In this document: piece after piece, positions 46,771-58,524 of the stretch
Numbering within the stretch: the stretch's first letter is position 1
Layout: each line of letters begins with the position of its first letter
DNA from: Asterella californica
Taxonomy: Eukaryota; Streptophyta; Marchantiopsida; Marchantiales; Aytoniaceae
NCBI GenBank assembly: GCA_036924285.1
Contig: JAYKYS010000009.1
Span: forward strand, 6,448,001 to 6,512,000
Direction: 5' to 3'
Length of the DNA: 64,000 nt
Translations under genes and position numbers: made by a program
The notes under the pieces: generated by a model
The model's database searches: none
Seen by the model: only the letters and a program-made list of their open reading frames with translations
What the model was told of the DNA's origin: nothing

Positions 46771-48296
46771 CTATAACCATTTCTTCTCAACTTGAGATGT
46801 TGAAGCATATTGAAGCAATGTGCACTTATGTTCTCAAACTAGAAGAGAAAAAGCATCGGTTGGAGATGAAGAGTTTTTTCACGAGAATAAGATGTTGAAC
46901 CTTATACAAGACAGTGCTATTTTTATCTTTATGTTTTTCTCTACGCCACGTATTAGAATCATGTTTGAGAAACATGTATGTTTAGAAAAATAGACAAAGG
47001 AATGTTTTATAATTATACTAAATACAGAATTATCTGATTATGATCACTTTTACCGTTTACATGTGAGTGTGAACCCAGACAGAAAACCATAAGCTTTCTT
47101 AGAATTTACATGTTACAACTTGGAAGAACTTTTGATAACCGCAACTAGAGTTACAAAACGGTCCATACATAACCCATAAAGTGAGAATGAACAAAGCGTT
47201 CTCTTGTTAGGCTTGATGGGGTCTTTAAGCTTGATGGGGTCTTTCCATCCATTTGCTATTCATTGTGTAACTTGTTTCGCAGAACGAACAAATGTCCTTC
47301 AAAGATTATATTGTGAGAGGACAAACATATTAATCACTTGGCCTTTCGGGTCTTTCTTTCCCTTGTTAGGCTTGATGAGGTCTTTCCATCAGTTTGCTAT
47401 TCATTGTATCGCGTGTTTCACAAAACGAACAAATCTCCTTCAGAAAAACACATTCAATTCAGGCGTGAATTTATTAGCTAATCTTTCTCACAAACGTTTA
47501 ATAATAAAATAAAATATGCATATATTCATTTCATCTGAACATGGAAGAGACGATTATGTTATGCATGCTTCAACACATGAAATAAACCAACCATGATTAA
47601 TATTCACACTGTGGACGTCATCAAAATATATTCCACGTGCCAAGATTCGGTATAAGATCACATAACACCACCGAACTATAATCGACTTTACAAATGCAAT
47701 GCTAATTTAGCATTATAAGTGTAAACGCTCCACAACACTTGGGGATGTGACGCTCGATGTACTACCAGACATTCCACACAACATTTCTTTTATTTTTCTT
47801 TGCTCCTGTTCACAATTTCAAGTTCAACTGTGAAATGTACATTTGATAGTACGTTGCCATAAAACTATTTATGGTGTCTTCTCGGACGGAGCTTACGATT
47901 TCCATGAACATTTAAGATAAATGTTTGCGCACGTTTACATAACTTCCACAACAAGATTTATATTCAGAAAAGCTTTGGTTTCACTCTCTCTAATATGTAG
48001 GTTCCAACTTTAGATGTTTTGGACTATCTATGTCCTTCTCACTAACCCTACAACCAAGGAGTTCACTCGCCCCGGCTGCGACGGTTTAAATATTTTGTAT
48101 AAATATTGTCTGCAGATCATGAACGTCATGTGGACAATAACAATCTTCTACCGAGCCCATACAATACGCAGAAGCTTAAGTGTAGCACGAATAAAGAGTG
48201 AGCATGCGAAGGTCGCGATTCTAGTTTGATGGATTCAGTATAAGATCCCGGTGGACATGAACTGCATCTTCATCGCTATCATTCCACAGCTCTTGG
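46771..48296. other. Intergenic, 3' side of tafazzin gene
   Basis: AT-rich. It contains a tandem duplication at 47202-47460 and, closer to 48296, probably the 3' UTR of the minus-strand tafazzin gene. No other gene seen. Confidence 0.4.
47202..47460 (+). repeat. 160-bp tandem duplication
   Basis: TTGTTAGGCTTGATG occurs at 47202 and 47363. Both are followed by GTCTTTCCATC, TTTGCTATTCATTGT, GTTTC, ACGAACAAAT and TCCTTC. The first copy has an extra internal GCTTGATGGGGTCTTT duplicate. Confidence 0.8.
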
Positions 48297-48686
48297 TCAA
48301 ACGTGCGTATTATTCAGCTGCTTCGCTTTCAAAGCCAGTTCCTGCAGCAAACGCCGAAGGTTCTCCGACATATGGGAATACATCCAGCGCAATACGTTCT
48401 CTTCTAAACGATCTGAAGTTTCTCCGCATAGCCCTCCATTGCTTGAAGTACCAACACGCGATGATGAAGAACTTGGGGGGTAACTAGTATCCATTGTCCC
48501 CCCCAACGCGTGACTCGAAACGTCAGTCAACCTTCTTTCCTGAGCAGCTCCCGTAATCATCGCTTTGCCAGTAAGCTTCAGTTTAGTAATGTCAAATACC
48601 ATGGGCTCCCCAACGACTATGGTAATTCGCTTAAATGGCAATGGAATTATCGGTCGCTTTCCGAACATGTAGTTCTCGGGTAGCAC
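48297..48686 (-). CDS. TAZ: Tafazzin exon 5 with stop
   Basis: It begins after TGGTTGTAG with V-LPENYMFGKRPIIPLPF and RITIVVGEPMVFD, the conserved family C-terminal block. A low-complexity YPPSSSSS segment and a helical end (LRRLLQELALKAKQL) follow. The stop is TGA at 48299-48297. The preceding intron (50801-48687) is 2.1 kb, much longer than the others. Confidence 0.9.
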   Translation of the reverse strand: MLPENYMFGKRPIIPLPFKRITIVVGEPMVFDITKLKLTGKAMITGAAQERRLTDVSSHALGGTMDTSYPPSSSSSRVGTSSNGGLCGETSDRLEENVLRWMYSHMSENLRRLLQELALKAKQLNNTHV

Positions 48687-51600
48687 CTACAACCAGGGAG
48701 CATCAACGCATCCATTAGGATTGGGCTTCAATGCTACCTTGGTAATAAAGAACATCCATCAGGTCCACAGGAGAACTTTACCATTTGAGAACGAATTTCA
48801 GATACGGATCGTGGCTTGCCGAAAGAACTGTTGGCAGACGAACGCGTGAAACTGAGTCCTTTTTCATTTGGATACTGATCAGCTAAGGAGGAGACTTAAG
48901 GTTTAAAGAAACGGCGTAACTAAACGGCTTAAACCCTTTTCCTCGTATAGCCAAAGAACGGAATCTAAACCCATGACCCTTTGGCCCTTCCGACCATCAA
49001 ACTATGAGTACCAAAAGTGGAACTACCAAAAACCAACTCTATCAAGGAATGACCAAGTCAATGACTTCCAAAATGTTCAATCGCTGAGTTTCCTCTCGGG
49101 AACTAAACGTTGCTTTGCTAAACTTTTTGCTTCAACTCCGCTCCCTAGTTCTGTCGAGAGCCGTCTACTATAAGAAAGATGAGAAGCTTAACGCACCTCA
49201 GATCGAATTGGCTTTACTAGATGCCTACTTTGTCAAGAGTACGCGGAACTCAGCAGACCCTATTTGGACGCAGGTCGATAATATCGAAAAAGTAGGAGCC
49301 CCACTACGGATCTTCTCTGCTGATTTCACCGGGTAAATCTAGAATGGAACGGAATGGAACGGCTTCACCTCGACCACCAGTCACATCATCTGCCAGACAT
49401 TTTATGGCACGCCTTTTACAACGCGTGTGATCTGCCTGGGGTACAACTATAAACCGAATTCCGAGCGAGAGTTAAAATCACACGGAAAGGGCAAGGACGA
49501 AGTCTGAGGCCCAAAGAAGAAATATAATATTTCTACCTCCTCCGGTAGCTTTGGTTGAGTTCCATACGAGCTCGCTGTGTTCCATCTCAAACGGTATGGA
49601 TGTAGGTAAAATCCAGTGTACGAAAGTCAAAGAGCACTGAAGCTACATCATTCTGACTGTGAGGGTGTCATAAAATACAGAAGCTTGAAGGGCTTACATC
49701 TCCTATACACCGGAAACTTGGTGCCTCAGGGGAAGTTCAAAAACTTTTAAGCTAAGTGGGTTAGCACACTTGAAACAGTCATTGTGTAAAAAGAAATAAA
49801 AATACACAAGTAAAACTCAAAAAGGACTTCCCTCCCAAACTAAAAGACTGATCCGAAAATAGTATTATTCACGGGATAAATGATGGGAAGTGTGTGGAGG
49901 TTGCAATTCTGTTGTCGCGGTTAGGATAAAAACTAAAGATGTCCCTGAGTCACTTACAGACTGCAAGGTCGACTGGGGCTAAAGGGCCTGGAACGGTAAG
50001 AGTTAAGATGGTGTTCTAAGATAACTTACTTTTAACTCTGATTCGTCCATGAGCGATGGCAGTTCAGCAGTGGAACAAGAACCACACTAGTAAACAGAGA
50101 TAACACCAGTGGAGTAACCCAAATGAAGTACATATATCCGTACACGAGAACGCTCTAGCACTTAGGTACCCCGCAAGACCCGGCGAAGTACATAATAGGT
50201 AGCAAATAGGGGCAAAATGTGCGCTAACTTGAAGTCTGGAGTTATATTCATACGTCATATTTGAAGTCTGGACTTATATTCATACGAGTTTGCCAATGTT
50301 TGTAACCAAAGGGCAGACCCATGGGAATGTGTATTGCGCCAGAGAGTCATATAGCTTCATATGCGAATGAAGTAACCAGGGAGAATCAAAAGGAACGGTG
50401 GTATGTATGCTATAATGTCAAGTTGAAATCTGTAACCCAGGGGGACCGAACGGGGATGTGAAGTACGGCGCACAATACCTGAGATGGTGCCCCTAGGTAT
50501 GGAAGTGCAAACTAGTGACATGTACAATATGCAACGCAAGCAGGTCCAAGAGAATCGAGATTCTAATGCAGAACAAAAAACCTAGGATCAGATGCAGCAA
50601 GAGCACAATAAAGTAGGGGTCTAAGATTACTATATATGAAGGTCTATGTGGATAGCAGCGAACGCAAGAACTACCCGCGTACTTCAGGTAACGCTTCGCT
50701 ACTGAGCGGGATACGGGATATAAAACAAGACATAAACCTACAAACCAGTCACTGAACAGCCAAACTTTGAAGACAGGACTAGTACAATGAAAGTTCTGCA
50801 CCTTTTCAAATCCACTGTGGGCGATCGGCAAAACAATAGGCTGCACAGAAGCACGAGCGATGAGACTTGCAGTCCCCCATTTCAGGCGCCTCATAGGCCC
50901 TTCTTCTTGGGATAGCTTACCCTCTGGAAAAGTGTGCAGCTGTAAAACATATGCACGAACTTGTACAAATCAGAACAAAAGTCAAAGTCTTTAGAATCCT
51001 CGTGGTTTGTAGTACTATATGCGCGTATATCTCTATATGTATATTTGTTACAATATGCTGGTATATGCAGGTTGGTGTGATTAGCAGCGCAATGCAAGGT
51101 AACCCGTGAACTTGAAACCCAGGGAAATACGAAGCAAGAAGAAAGATGGGGTGAATGGACGTTAAAAATGTCACGTTTCTTAGCCAAAACTTCCGCCCTG
51201 GGATCGTTAAGTTGGGAAGATGTGAAGAATATTCGCTGACAAGGAGGTAACAAGTAAAGCGGAACATACGCACACAACTGCATAAGAGTTGGAGCGAAAT
51301 GGAAAACCTCAACCACAACGAGGGAAGTAGAAAAGGGGGTTCATCATAATCATGAGTGAAATGACGAAATCTATGATCAAGGAGCAACCAGTAAAATAGA
51401 TCCAAGCATATACGCTGGTAGATGCCGGTCTCTGTGGATTATATACGCTACTATATGTGATTCGCAGCGGGATGCAGAAACTATAGTGATCCGCATAATA
51501 CACAAAACAAACGCGTCTCAATCCTAAGATTTCTCCGGTTCATAAGCCCCTACTCCTGACGGATGGATCAACAACGAAAGTTTCCATAGACTGGTAAACC

Positions 51601-52739
51601 TTCATCTTACCCAATCCCCACTGTTGATAACATCTAAAGCATCATCCATATAAGGCTGACAGATGCCTGCCCCTCTCCTTACAGGCAAACACTTCCCTGC
51701 ATAGTAAGCACCAGTGGACAAAGGACAATTAAATACCCTCCGAGTTCTAAGCGGAAATACTTGGCTATCTACGTATATGTGTCCAAAGCACTTGCTATCT
51801 GCATCAGGTAACATTCAGCAGAACTTATAAACTACCAACTTCAACGGGGCAGAGAATGAAAAGTAGAGAAGCATATGTGCGAGTTCACGGGTTACGAAAC
51901 ATAAGCATCAACTTTGCTCCAAAGGAAAAGCGAGCAACAAGGACACAAGTATGTTTTAGGTGAACATGGTGGTGTATTTGGGTTACAAGCTCACCCAAGG
52001 TTCAAAATCATTCTACTCTGAGGCACTCGAATAAGTAATCTAAAGTAGCCACTGAGCACTCTGTCAGCTCACAGCTTGAGCCTTCGGACCTCTTAGACTG
52101 TGACTTGCATCAATCTGAAACCCTTGAGCCGAAAACTAAGTAAACTATGCAGAAATGTCTCACCTAGCCGAAAGAAATAGGAAAATAATGGGTTTGTGAA
52201 ACAAATATCCTCCGCTGTTAATGTCCACCGGCTTAGCTTGGGGTCAGTCATTGGTAGTCCCTTTATGCCCCACATCAGCGGATCATCCAATCTGTACAAC
52301 GAGACTGAAACAAAAAATCAGCAAACACTATTCAGTGCATGTAAAGGATATTTGTTAAAAAGATTCAAACACAAACTTCAAAAGATCTGATTTTCTGTAA
52401 ATTCTGATGACAATTCAGTGCCGAATACTGCAAAGATGTGCAGGATAAGACTTACGTAGACATATGATTGCTAACAGTCACAAGGGGAGTGTCTCTGGGT
52501 CGAGACTGCACCAAATCAAGAAGAGTCTCCATGTTGTGGACAGTGGTACGATTTAGTACAGAGGTAAAGAGCCTTGCACAAGCCCCCACCGTGCTGAGCA
52601 CAAATCGCCGCTGTATTCCCCCAACATTAGAGGCCTTGGACGCAGAAACGATGATGTCTGACGTCTTCGCAACTCCTTCTTGGTAACTCCTGGTTGTGGC
52701 TCTGTTCCAACACATTTTTCTTCTCGAGCTGACTTCCAT
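48297..52739 (-). CDS. TAZ: Tafazzin-type phospholipid acyltransferase, five exons
   Basis: This is a lysophospholipid acyltransferase of the tafazzin family, which remodels cardiolipin and related phospholipids on membranes. Plant members acylate lyso-PE. The coding exons join as 52739-52456, 52291-52164, 51696-51611, 50939-50802 and 48686-48297, giving 341 aa with no stop; all four introns are GT-AG and the phases agree. The HX4D catalytic motif (HMSTLD, within TVSNHMSTLDDPLMWG) is split by intron 1. Further family blocks are AEDICFTNPLFSYFFRLG, RRGAGICQPYMDDAL, FPEGKLSQEEGPMRRLKWG, TASLIARASVQPIVLPIA and ENYMFGKRP with VVGEP. The tail is Ser-rich and poorly conserved in style. The start is uncertain: ATG at 52739 or 52715, or an upstream exon from 52968 ending at a GTAAGT donor (52745). 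The gene symbol follows the family name. Confidence 0.93.
48750..49800 (+). pseudogene. Decayed open frame of unknown origin inside tafazzin intron 4
   Basis: On the plus strand one frame from about 49115 to 49760 has only about seven stops in some 215 codons and reads like protein. Examples are ELALLDAYFVKSTRNSADPI, WTQVDNIEKVGAPLRIF, SHIICQTFYGTPFTTRVICL, KLHHSDCEGVIKYRSLKGLH and LLYTGNLVPQGKFKNF. Another open stretch precedes it (48973-49170). It runs antisense to the host gene. I do not recognise the family; a transposon-derived protein is the simplest explanation. Absence of terminal repeats leaves its limits open. Confidence 0.35.
50229..50288 (+). repeat. Short tandem duplication in intron
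   Basis: TTGAAGTCTGGA, then TTATATTCATACG occurs at about 50229 and 50259 with one base difference between GTTATA and CTTATA. It lies within tafazzin intron 4. Confidence 0.7.
50802..50939 (-). CDS. TAZ: Tafazzin exon 4
   Basis: A 46-codon exon after TTTTACAG with LHTFPEGKLSQEEGPMRRLK and the WGTASLIAR block. It ends SGFEK before GTGCAG. The FPEG motif is the acyltransferase glycerol-phosphate binding motif. Confidence 0.93.
51611..51696 (-). CDS. TAZ: Tafazzin exon 3
   Basis: An 86-bp exon after TATGCAG, encoding G-KCLPVRRGAGICQPYMDD and ALDVINSGDW, ending before GTAAGA. It corresponds to the family segment between the HX4D block and the FPEG block. Confidence 0.92.
52164..52291 (-). CDS. 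TAZ: Tafazzin exon 2
   Basis: Acceptor GTACAG, then ATTGGATGATCC. It completes the Thr codon and supplies the Asp of HX4D. It ends CTAG before GTGAGA. Its 128 bp keep the frame with exons 1 and 3. Confidence 0.92.
52456..52739 (-). CDS. TAZ: Tafazzin exon 1 (start uncertain)
   Basis: It encodes GGIQRRFVLSTVGACARLF, LNRTTVHNMETLLDLV and TVSNHMST, ending at a GTAAGT donor (52455-52450). Family similarity starts around GGIQRRF, so residues before it may be wrong. An alternative reads from an upstream in-frame exon (52968-52746) spliced to about 52632. Confidence 0.85.
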
Positions 52740-52969
52740 TACTTACAGCCCGCAACAGAACCGAGTGAGAAAGTAGGGTGGTTGGATGAGCAGTTTGAAT
52801 CCCTATTTCAGATAAAATTACTCTCACTTGTCTGTCGTCATCCGGTCTCTGAACAATCGGCAAGAAGAATTCATGTCGTAGCCACAAGAAACAAACAAGA
52901 CCTCTGTGTGAAATCTGAACTTGAAGTTCAACACTCTGCAGTCGCTGAAATACGTTTCTCAAGTGCATT

Positions 52970-55900
52970 CTATGACGTTACAAGACTAGCATCTAGAAGC
53001 TTACGGACACGGAAACAAACCAGTAAGTCCTGTACCCGCATTGGCAGGAACTCGTAACCCAAACTGCATATCCCCGATTAACTCTTAAAAAGCGTTCCAG
53101 TAAGCTTTCCAATAACTTCGATAAATCATTTCCACTTTTCGCGCTGGTCCACGTGCAAAGAAAACCATGAGCGCCGAAAGGTAGGTCCACGACACAATCT
53201 CATCGATGAACCGACTTCAATGCCGCCGACGCTAACTTTCAGCCGCTGCAAAGAGCGAGAAAGGACAAACCAATTATTCAAAACAGAAGTCCGTAATGAA
53301 ACAACTCAGACTCGGCTCTCAGTCACTCTACAATTGTCGAACTTTGCATTGACGTCTGTAGCCCCATTTCACGTCCTCCGACTAATCCAGACATGAGCAG
53401 TGCTTGGACTTCATTCCTCTGATTCTAACATTCAACGGATGGATATCGTGGATATCGCATACAAACTCTCTACATGTAGGCAGGGTCATATCCACCTCAA
53501 TCATGCCCTGAACAGAACAGTCCACCTTGCGGACCAGATTTCTTGATCAGCCCGAAGAGTTAACGTTCAGGACCTGTTCTGTTCCACCATACCTGCCTAG
53601 GGTATCTCGAAAACTCAAGCGGATTCTTCACAAGCTTTCCACCTGCATTCCGCCATGTTTTGCATGCCCATCCAACCTCTAATCAAAATTCGAGTGGGGA
53701 ATAATTCTCGGTCAAGAAGAATCCGTAGAGCGTAAGATTTAGGGCTCTGCAAGCATAGAGTGAAGACCTCCTCACGTGCCCATCCAACCTCTAATCAAAA
53801 TTCGCGTTGGGAGTGATTCATGGCAAGAAGAATACGTAGAGCGTAATATTTAGGGTTCCGCAAGCATATGGTAAATGGTAAATGTTTATCTTGTAGAAGT
53901 AAAGAAGCATAGAAGTAAAGATCTCCTCAGGAACCATCAGGCTGATTTCAAACCGGTCACATTCTGTAGTAAAATCACTCGACAGATGATGTCAAGCGGT
54001 TTCGTTCTCTAGTACTGGAATTTACAGTACTATTGAACAGAAAGAGGTATTTACACAACTGTACTGAGCGACACGGTAAGCGCAACTTTATTTCCCATCT
54101 AGTGTAAACATGTAATTCTGGCTACCCTCAATATCTTCTCTAGATTTGCCTCATTCTTTTCTGCGTTTGGGTCTAAAAGAGACGCAGTTTCTTGTAGCCA
54201 ACAAATATATATGCACTAAAGATTGGTTACGTACAGAACGTCCGGAAGATTACAAGTGTGCATCCCGAGAAGAAAAATTCAGTTCAGATAATGGTGTTGT
54301 ATGTTTACTATAACTAAATTTTCTTTTGTCAAAACTTTATTTTAAAGTTTATAAAAAACAATGAATGATTTTTAAACACCCGATGGAAAAAATGAGATCG
54401 CAAAGTAGTTCGGAGTTCGTGTTTTGTATGTGAGATGGTTGGAACATTCATGCTTTTATGTTCTGTTTGTGTCCAATTGGCAAGGCAGAAGAAGAACGGG
54501 AGAATTGATGTGCAAATTATGGCAAAACATACCATAAATGTATCAAGTCACCATGTTTGGTTTACAAAGTAAGTTACGTCTTGTCTGTTTCTCCATATAG
54601 TTCTATTTCTCTAGAAAATCACTCGCTTAAAATTGCTGCAGCAGCTTCCAGAATTTACCTTTAATAAAAATACATTTGAAAAGAATGACAATATGTTCGC
54701 ATCGTGTTGCAATATTTTTTCAATTGTGTCGTCTGTCTTTTAGGTCCTACGCTTACATTAGTTCGTCTTGAAAATACTAGATTGTTTTGGGGCATGATTG
54801 TCATTCTCGTTGGGGAAGGATCATAACTCAGCTGACGAAAATGAAGAAGGTGAGTAGAATCCAGAACACGAGCGAGGACGAGTAACCAACGAGGACTTTG
54901 AAGGTGATCATATGCAAAACACATGAGCAAAGACTGCCGATAAATAAAGAGATTTCAACCTACAGTTGAGTATCTTTTTCTACAGTTTGGTGAATATATA
55001 TGTAGCACTGGTGCCAGTTCAAGAGCAGGACGATGTTTTGTCGACAAGAGGATTCTACACGATAATTATTCACGGTAACTACGTAGCAATATAAGTAGGT
55101 AGTGTGCTAGCAGAGCTTGTAGTGCATTATGTAGTAAAATAAATAATAGTACGGACCATGATGCAAGTCAAGAAGCATGTGATCTATACTTTGATGTACA
55201 AAAAAGACATGCAAGTTTATTGTTTCATTTGTTGTGGCTGGCAAACAGGTTTGAACAAATTTGCAGCACACCCTTTTGGAAAATAGTGACTGATTCAGAT
55301 GAACAATCTTACGCATGATACTTTAAAGTTACATAGAGCTATATCCACGAAACTTGAAAAGGAGGATGACAAGGAGATAAACTGCACGGTCTGCAAGGAG
55401 GTCCGTAAGTGTATATGTATATATTCTACTCTCTTTCAGATGGAGAGATCGAATATATAATTCAAAAATTAATTAATGTAAAAAAAGTTGATGTATCACA
55501 ATGGGATTGCAAATGCTATGCATTTGTCGATACAAGTAATTCTTGAATATCAATACTTCCATGCAACACCCGGTTGGGTTAACATTTTACCAAAAAAATT
55601 AATATCATCATCATATTTTAACTAAATATAATAATATTTATTTGTCTATGTACATATTTATTAAATTCAAGAATATATATATATGCGTATTTATCTTGTA
55701 TGTCAGTATTATGATAGAATATATAATTTAATAAAAAATTATAAATATTATTTAATATATAAATTTTAATATAGTATCATCTTTATATTTATAGATATTT
55801 ATTACATATTTCGAGTTAATGTATACATATATATGATATACAAATACATGTATGTGTGTATATATTTATATATTATACTTGTAAAATTAATTATATGTGA

Positions 55901-56116
55901 ATAATAAATTTTGATATAAAATAGATATGATGTTATGATTGAGAAATATAAAATAAATTTTTGAAAATAAAATCAACTTATCGAATATATAGAGACTTTG
56001 TCATGTGAGCTAGATATTCTTTCAACGGACAAACTAATGAAATATGACAAGATTAGAATGAAAAACAACTATAAGAGAAAGTCATAACAACCACTTAAAC
56101 AAAGATTTTGATGTGA
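52970..56116. other. Upstream flank of tafazzin gene, then AT-rich DNA
   Basis: 52970-54300 should contain the promoter and 5' UTR of the minus-strand tafazzin gene; no clear TATA box was found. It holds a 112-bp tandem duplication at 53665. From 55420 the DNA becomes very AT-rich with no gene. Confidence 0.4.
53665..53890 (+). repeat. 112-bp tandem duplication
   Basis: TGCCCATCCAACCTCTAATC starts at 53665 and again at 53777. Both units continue with AAAATTCG, AAGAAGAAT, CGTAGAGCGTAA, ATTTAGGG and GCAAGCATA. They differ at about 12 positions. Confidence 0.85.
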
Positions 56117-56235
56117 TGCGGTTATAGCTCAATGACTAAAGCATCCCTTGGGAAGCCAAAGGTCTAGAGTTCATATCTTCTTGTTGACATGCATCGTCTG
56201 AGAGAAAGCTTTAGAGCCGCATCACAAAGGTTACC
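56117..56235 (+). other. tRNA-derived SINE candidate
   Basis: GCGGTTATAGCTCAATGACT gives an A-box-like string. About 40 bp later, GGTCTAGAGTTCATATC gives a B-box-like string. The middle (CCCTTGGGAAGCC, then AAAGGTC) resembles the anticodon arm region of a tRNA-Pro-like sequence but does not pair fully. GATGCGG near the start and CCGCATC near 56220 are inverted. The pattern fits a SINE head or tRNA pseudogene rather than a functional tRNA. Confidence 0.45.
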
Positions 56236-56249
56236 GTAGTAGTTTCACG

Positions 56250-57174
56250 CACCTACCTCCTTGTTGCGTCAGCGGAAGCTCTTGCTCAGTAGGTCTCGAA
56301 ATTTACACTACTAACATGCGAACCACAATCACAACTTAGCGTCCATGCACCACTTATCTTAACTTTGTTTGGTCTGGACCGGAGCCGGACCGTCTCTCTA
56401 ATCATCAAGCTCAGCATTTCCTAAGTCCAGACCTAGACCCGCTTACGTCGGTCCCAAACATGAGCAAGTCACAAGATGACTTGGGGCAGACTTCCCATAA
56501 AGTCTAAGGTCCTAAACGGTACCTCCAGCACACATAGCGGCCCAACCGTCCGTGATGTCTGTCTGGGTCTAGGCTCCCGAACTGTGGTCAAACTGCCGAC
56601 TCGTTCCCTAGTCCTGCTCCAACCCTTATATCGTTCTTAAGTCCAGACGTCCAAGTCTAGACCGAAAGTCTTGGAACCGGCCCAGCCATCACCTCATGCC
56701 CCTAGAGTCCGTCCGCCAAACCCTGGGATCGGGTGACTCGTCCTGGCCACCCAGGCATCGAGCCCCCCTCATATATACTTCTGGAGTTCGGCGTCCCCGC
56801 CTTTCTCTTTGGTCTCTAAAAATTATACCACAACCCGACCATAATTTTCAACTCGGAGATCAGTTCGAGGAGTTCTATATATCACTGGAAAGCTCTCGCC
56901 GAGACCTTTCGAACCCACGTCTCAGACCTATGTTTCGATCTGTTTTTAGACTTACTCCCTTAGATCAGCGTTCGTCTGGGGTCGTCTTGGAGTAGGCCCT
57001 TATGTCATAACTTAATGTTCCAACCTTGGTTCAGAAAACCACTTAGGGTTCATCTGATCCCGACTTCCCGGCCAAGCCGTTCAGTCCTACTCGCAGCGTT
57101 CTCAACCTAGCGCAAATCCACTAGGGTTCTATTGTTCACGTCTGCGTCTAACCTTGAGATTGAGGGTCGCGACA
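56250..57174 (-). repeat. 3' LTR of older chromovirus (left end unresolved)
   Basis: In minus reading the LTR begins TGTCGCGACCCTC at 57174, directly after the purine-rich CCCAAGTGGGAGTGAG. A TGTCRCGACCC start after such a tract is typical of plant gypsy chromoviruses. A TATA-like string (minus GTATATATGA, about 56778-56769) lies about 400 bp inside. The 3' terminus cannot be fixed because the partner LTR is not in the window; 56250 is an estimate. Confidence 0.55.
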
Positions 57175-57190
57175 CTCACTCCCACTTGGG
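57175..57190 (-). other. Polypurine tract of older chromovirus
   Basis: Minus-strand CCCAAGTGGGAGTGAG abuts the LTR start TGTCGCG. It is the expected plus-strand primer. Confidence 0.6.
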
Positions 57191-57884
57191 AGGTTGATGC
57201 CCTCATCAACAATGATCCTTAAGTTAACGCCAAGTTCAAAATGGGTAGCCAATCTCTTGGCGCCAGAATTACGTTCTGGTAGCTAACCCGCAATTCTCTT
57301 TTTGGCCAGAGTCTTAAGTTGTCGCTATACACTTAGAAAATTCCAACTAGTCTCGGGAAAAGCCTTACCTTTTTGGCCAACCCTAAACAAAACTAGTTGA
57401 CAATTTCTAAACATACTTAAGACTCTAACTTGCTAACTATGAGTATTCACACCTACTTACAAAGGTCCCCCAAAATTCACTTTCTGGTCGTAACCTGATT
57501 TGACTTAGGCGCGCGACTAAGTTTACTTTGCAGTTAGAAAACCACAAAGCAAGATCACCTCAAGCCCCAAGACAAGTATGAAAATTCAAACTTGCTTTAC
57601 CAACGCTACGGCAAACCTAAGTCTTGACATCAAGACTTAGTCTTGATTTAGATGCTTATCCAAACCAGTTCGCTTTCTTTGAGTGTGCTTCGTTCCTCCT
57701 CTTGACAACATCCTAGGCATCTGATCAGAACTAGTCATAGCCATGCACTACCAATACACGTAGACAAGTTTCAAGAAACAAAATCTTTATTTCCACAAGA
57801 CAAAGCTACAAAGTCCATCGGCCCAAGTCGCCTCAAGTTGCTACTCGTATGGTTCGTCGTTCCTTCACTCCTCGCTGGAAGGAG
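57191..57884 (-). other. Non-coding DNA between chromodomain and 3' LTR
   Basis: About 690 bp with no open frame, longer than usual for this position. A small palindrome ATCAAGACT-T-AGTCTTGAT lies near 57630. It may contain a further small insertion. Confidence 0.35.
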
Positions 57885-58524
57885 ATGTCCTCATCTTGCT
57901 AACGCCCTTGTTGTGCTTGTCTCCGTTTGAAGAGCTCCAATACTTCGTTTGCATGTGTTAGCTTTTCCTCTGGCACTCAAGTTGCTTCCTTCAAATGGTA
58001 TCCACGCCATTTGATCACTCTATCCGGTTAGATTTGCACCGCGATCGCAAAATGGTATCTATCTCGTATTCTGCTTCGCTTTGCACGACATCAGGTTGAG
58101 GCCCGAGAATCTGTTTGCGCTCCGGCCGCAAATCATCCTTGAAGTATTTCTTTAATAAAGAAACATGGAAAGTCGGATGCAACTGTCACTCGAGAGAAAG
58201 GTCTAACGTATAGACATCTTCGTGCGGATTCTTGACTATGACAAAAAGTCCCGCAAACTTTGATGAAAACTTCACCGATATCCCTCCGGAAGGGTGAAGT
58301 TCTTTGCACTTAACCATACCTATTCGCTCACTTGAAACTTCACTTGCCGCCGATGCTTGTTTACCTACTTCGTGTAACGTTGTTGCGCTTTCTCGAGGTT
58401 CTTCTTTACTTATTCCTCGCGCCGCTGTATTTCCACCACCAACTCTTCAGCTGATGTTTGTCGTGTTCTTGATCGTGCTTATGTAGAACTCCCTGCAAGA
58501 GTCAACTCAAGAGGCCCTTATGGC
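57885..58524 (-). pseudogene. Older chromovirus: integrase C-terminus and chromodomain remnant
   Basis: On the minus strand near 58020-57915 the frame reads IKWRGYHLKEAT, a stop in place of Trp, then VPEEKLTHANEVLELFKRRQ. This is the core of a chromodomain (IKWxGY, ATWxPxxxL). The chromodomain directs integration by binding modified histones. The adjoining integrase C-terminal part is broken by stops. Confidence 0.65.

Noticed and set aside
44115..46775. CTAAG/CTATA as a target duplication of the short LTR element
   Set aside because: Only three of five bases match, which is not enough to call.
50891..51405. Two minus-strand frames of 141 and 162 codons
   Set aside because: They lie mostly in a tafazzin intron, overlap each other in different frames and show no family motif.
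52627..52968. 113-codon minus frame as a separate gene
   Set aside because: It overlaps tafazzin exon 1 in another frame; only its upstream part could matter, as an alternative 5' exon.
56696..56995. 99-codon plus frame
   Set aside because: It lies inside the chromovirus LTR, antisense to the element, without motifs.
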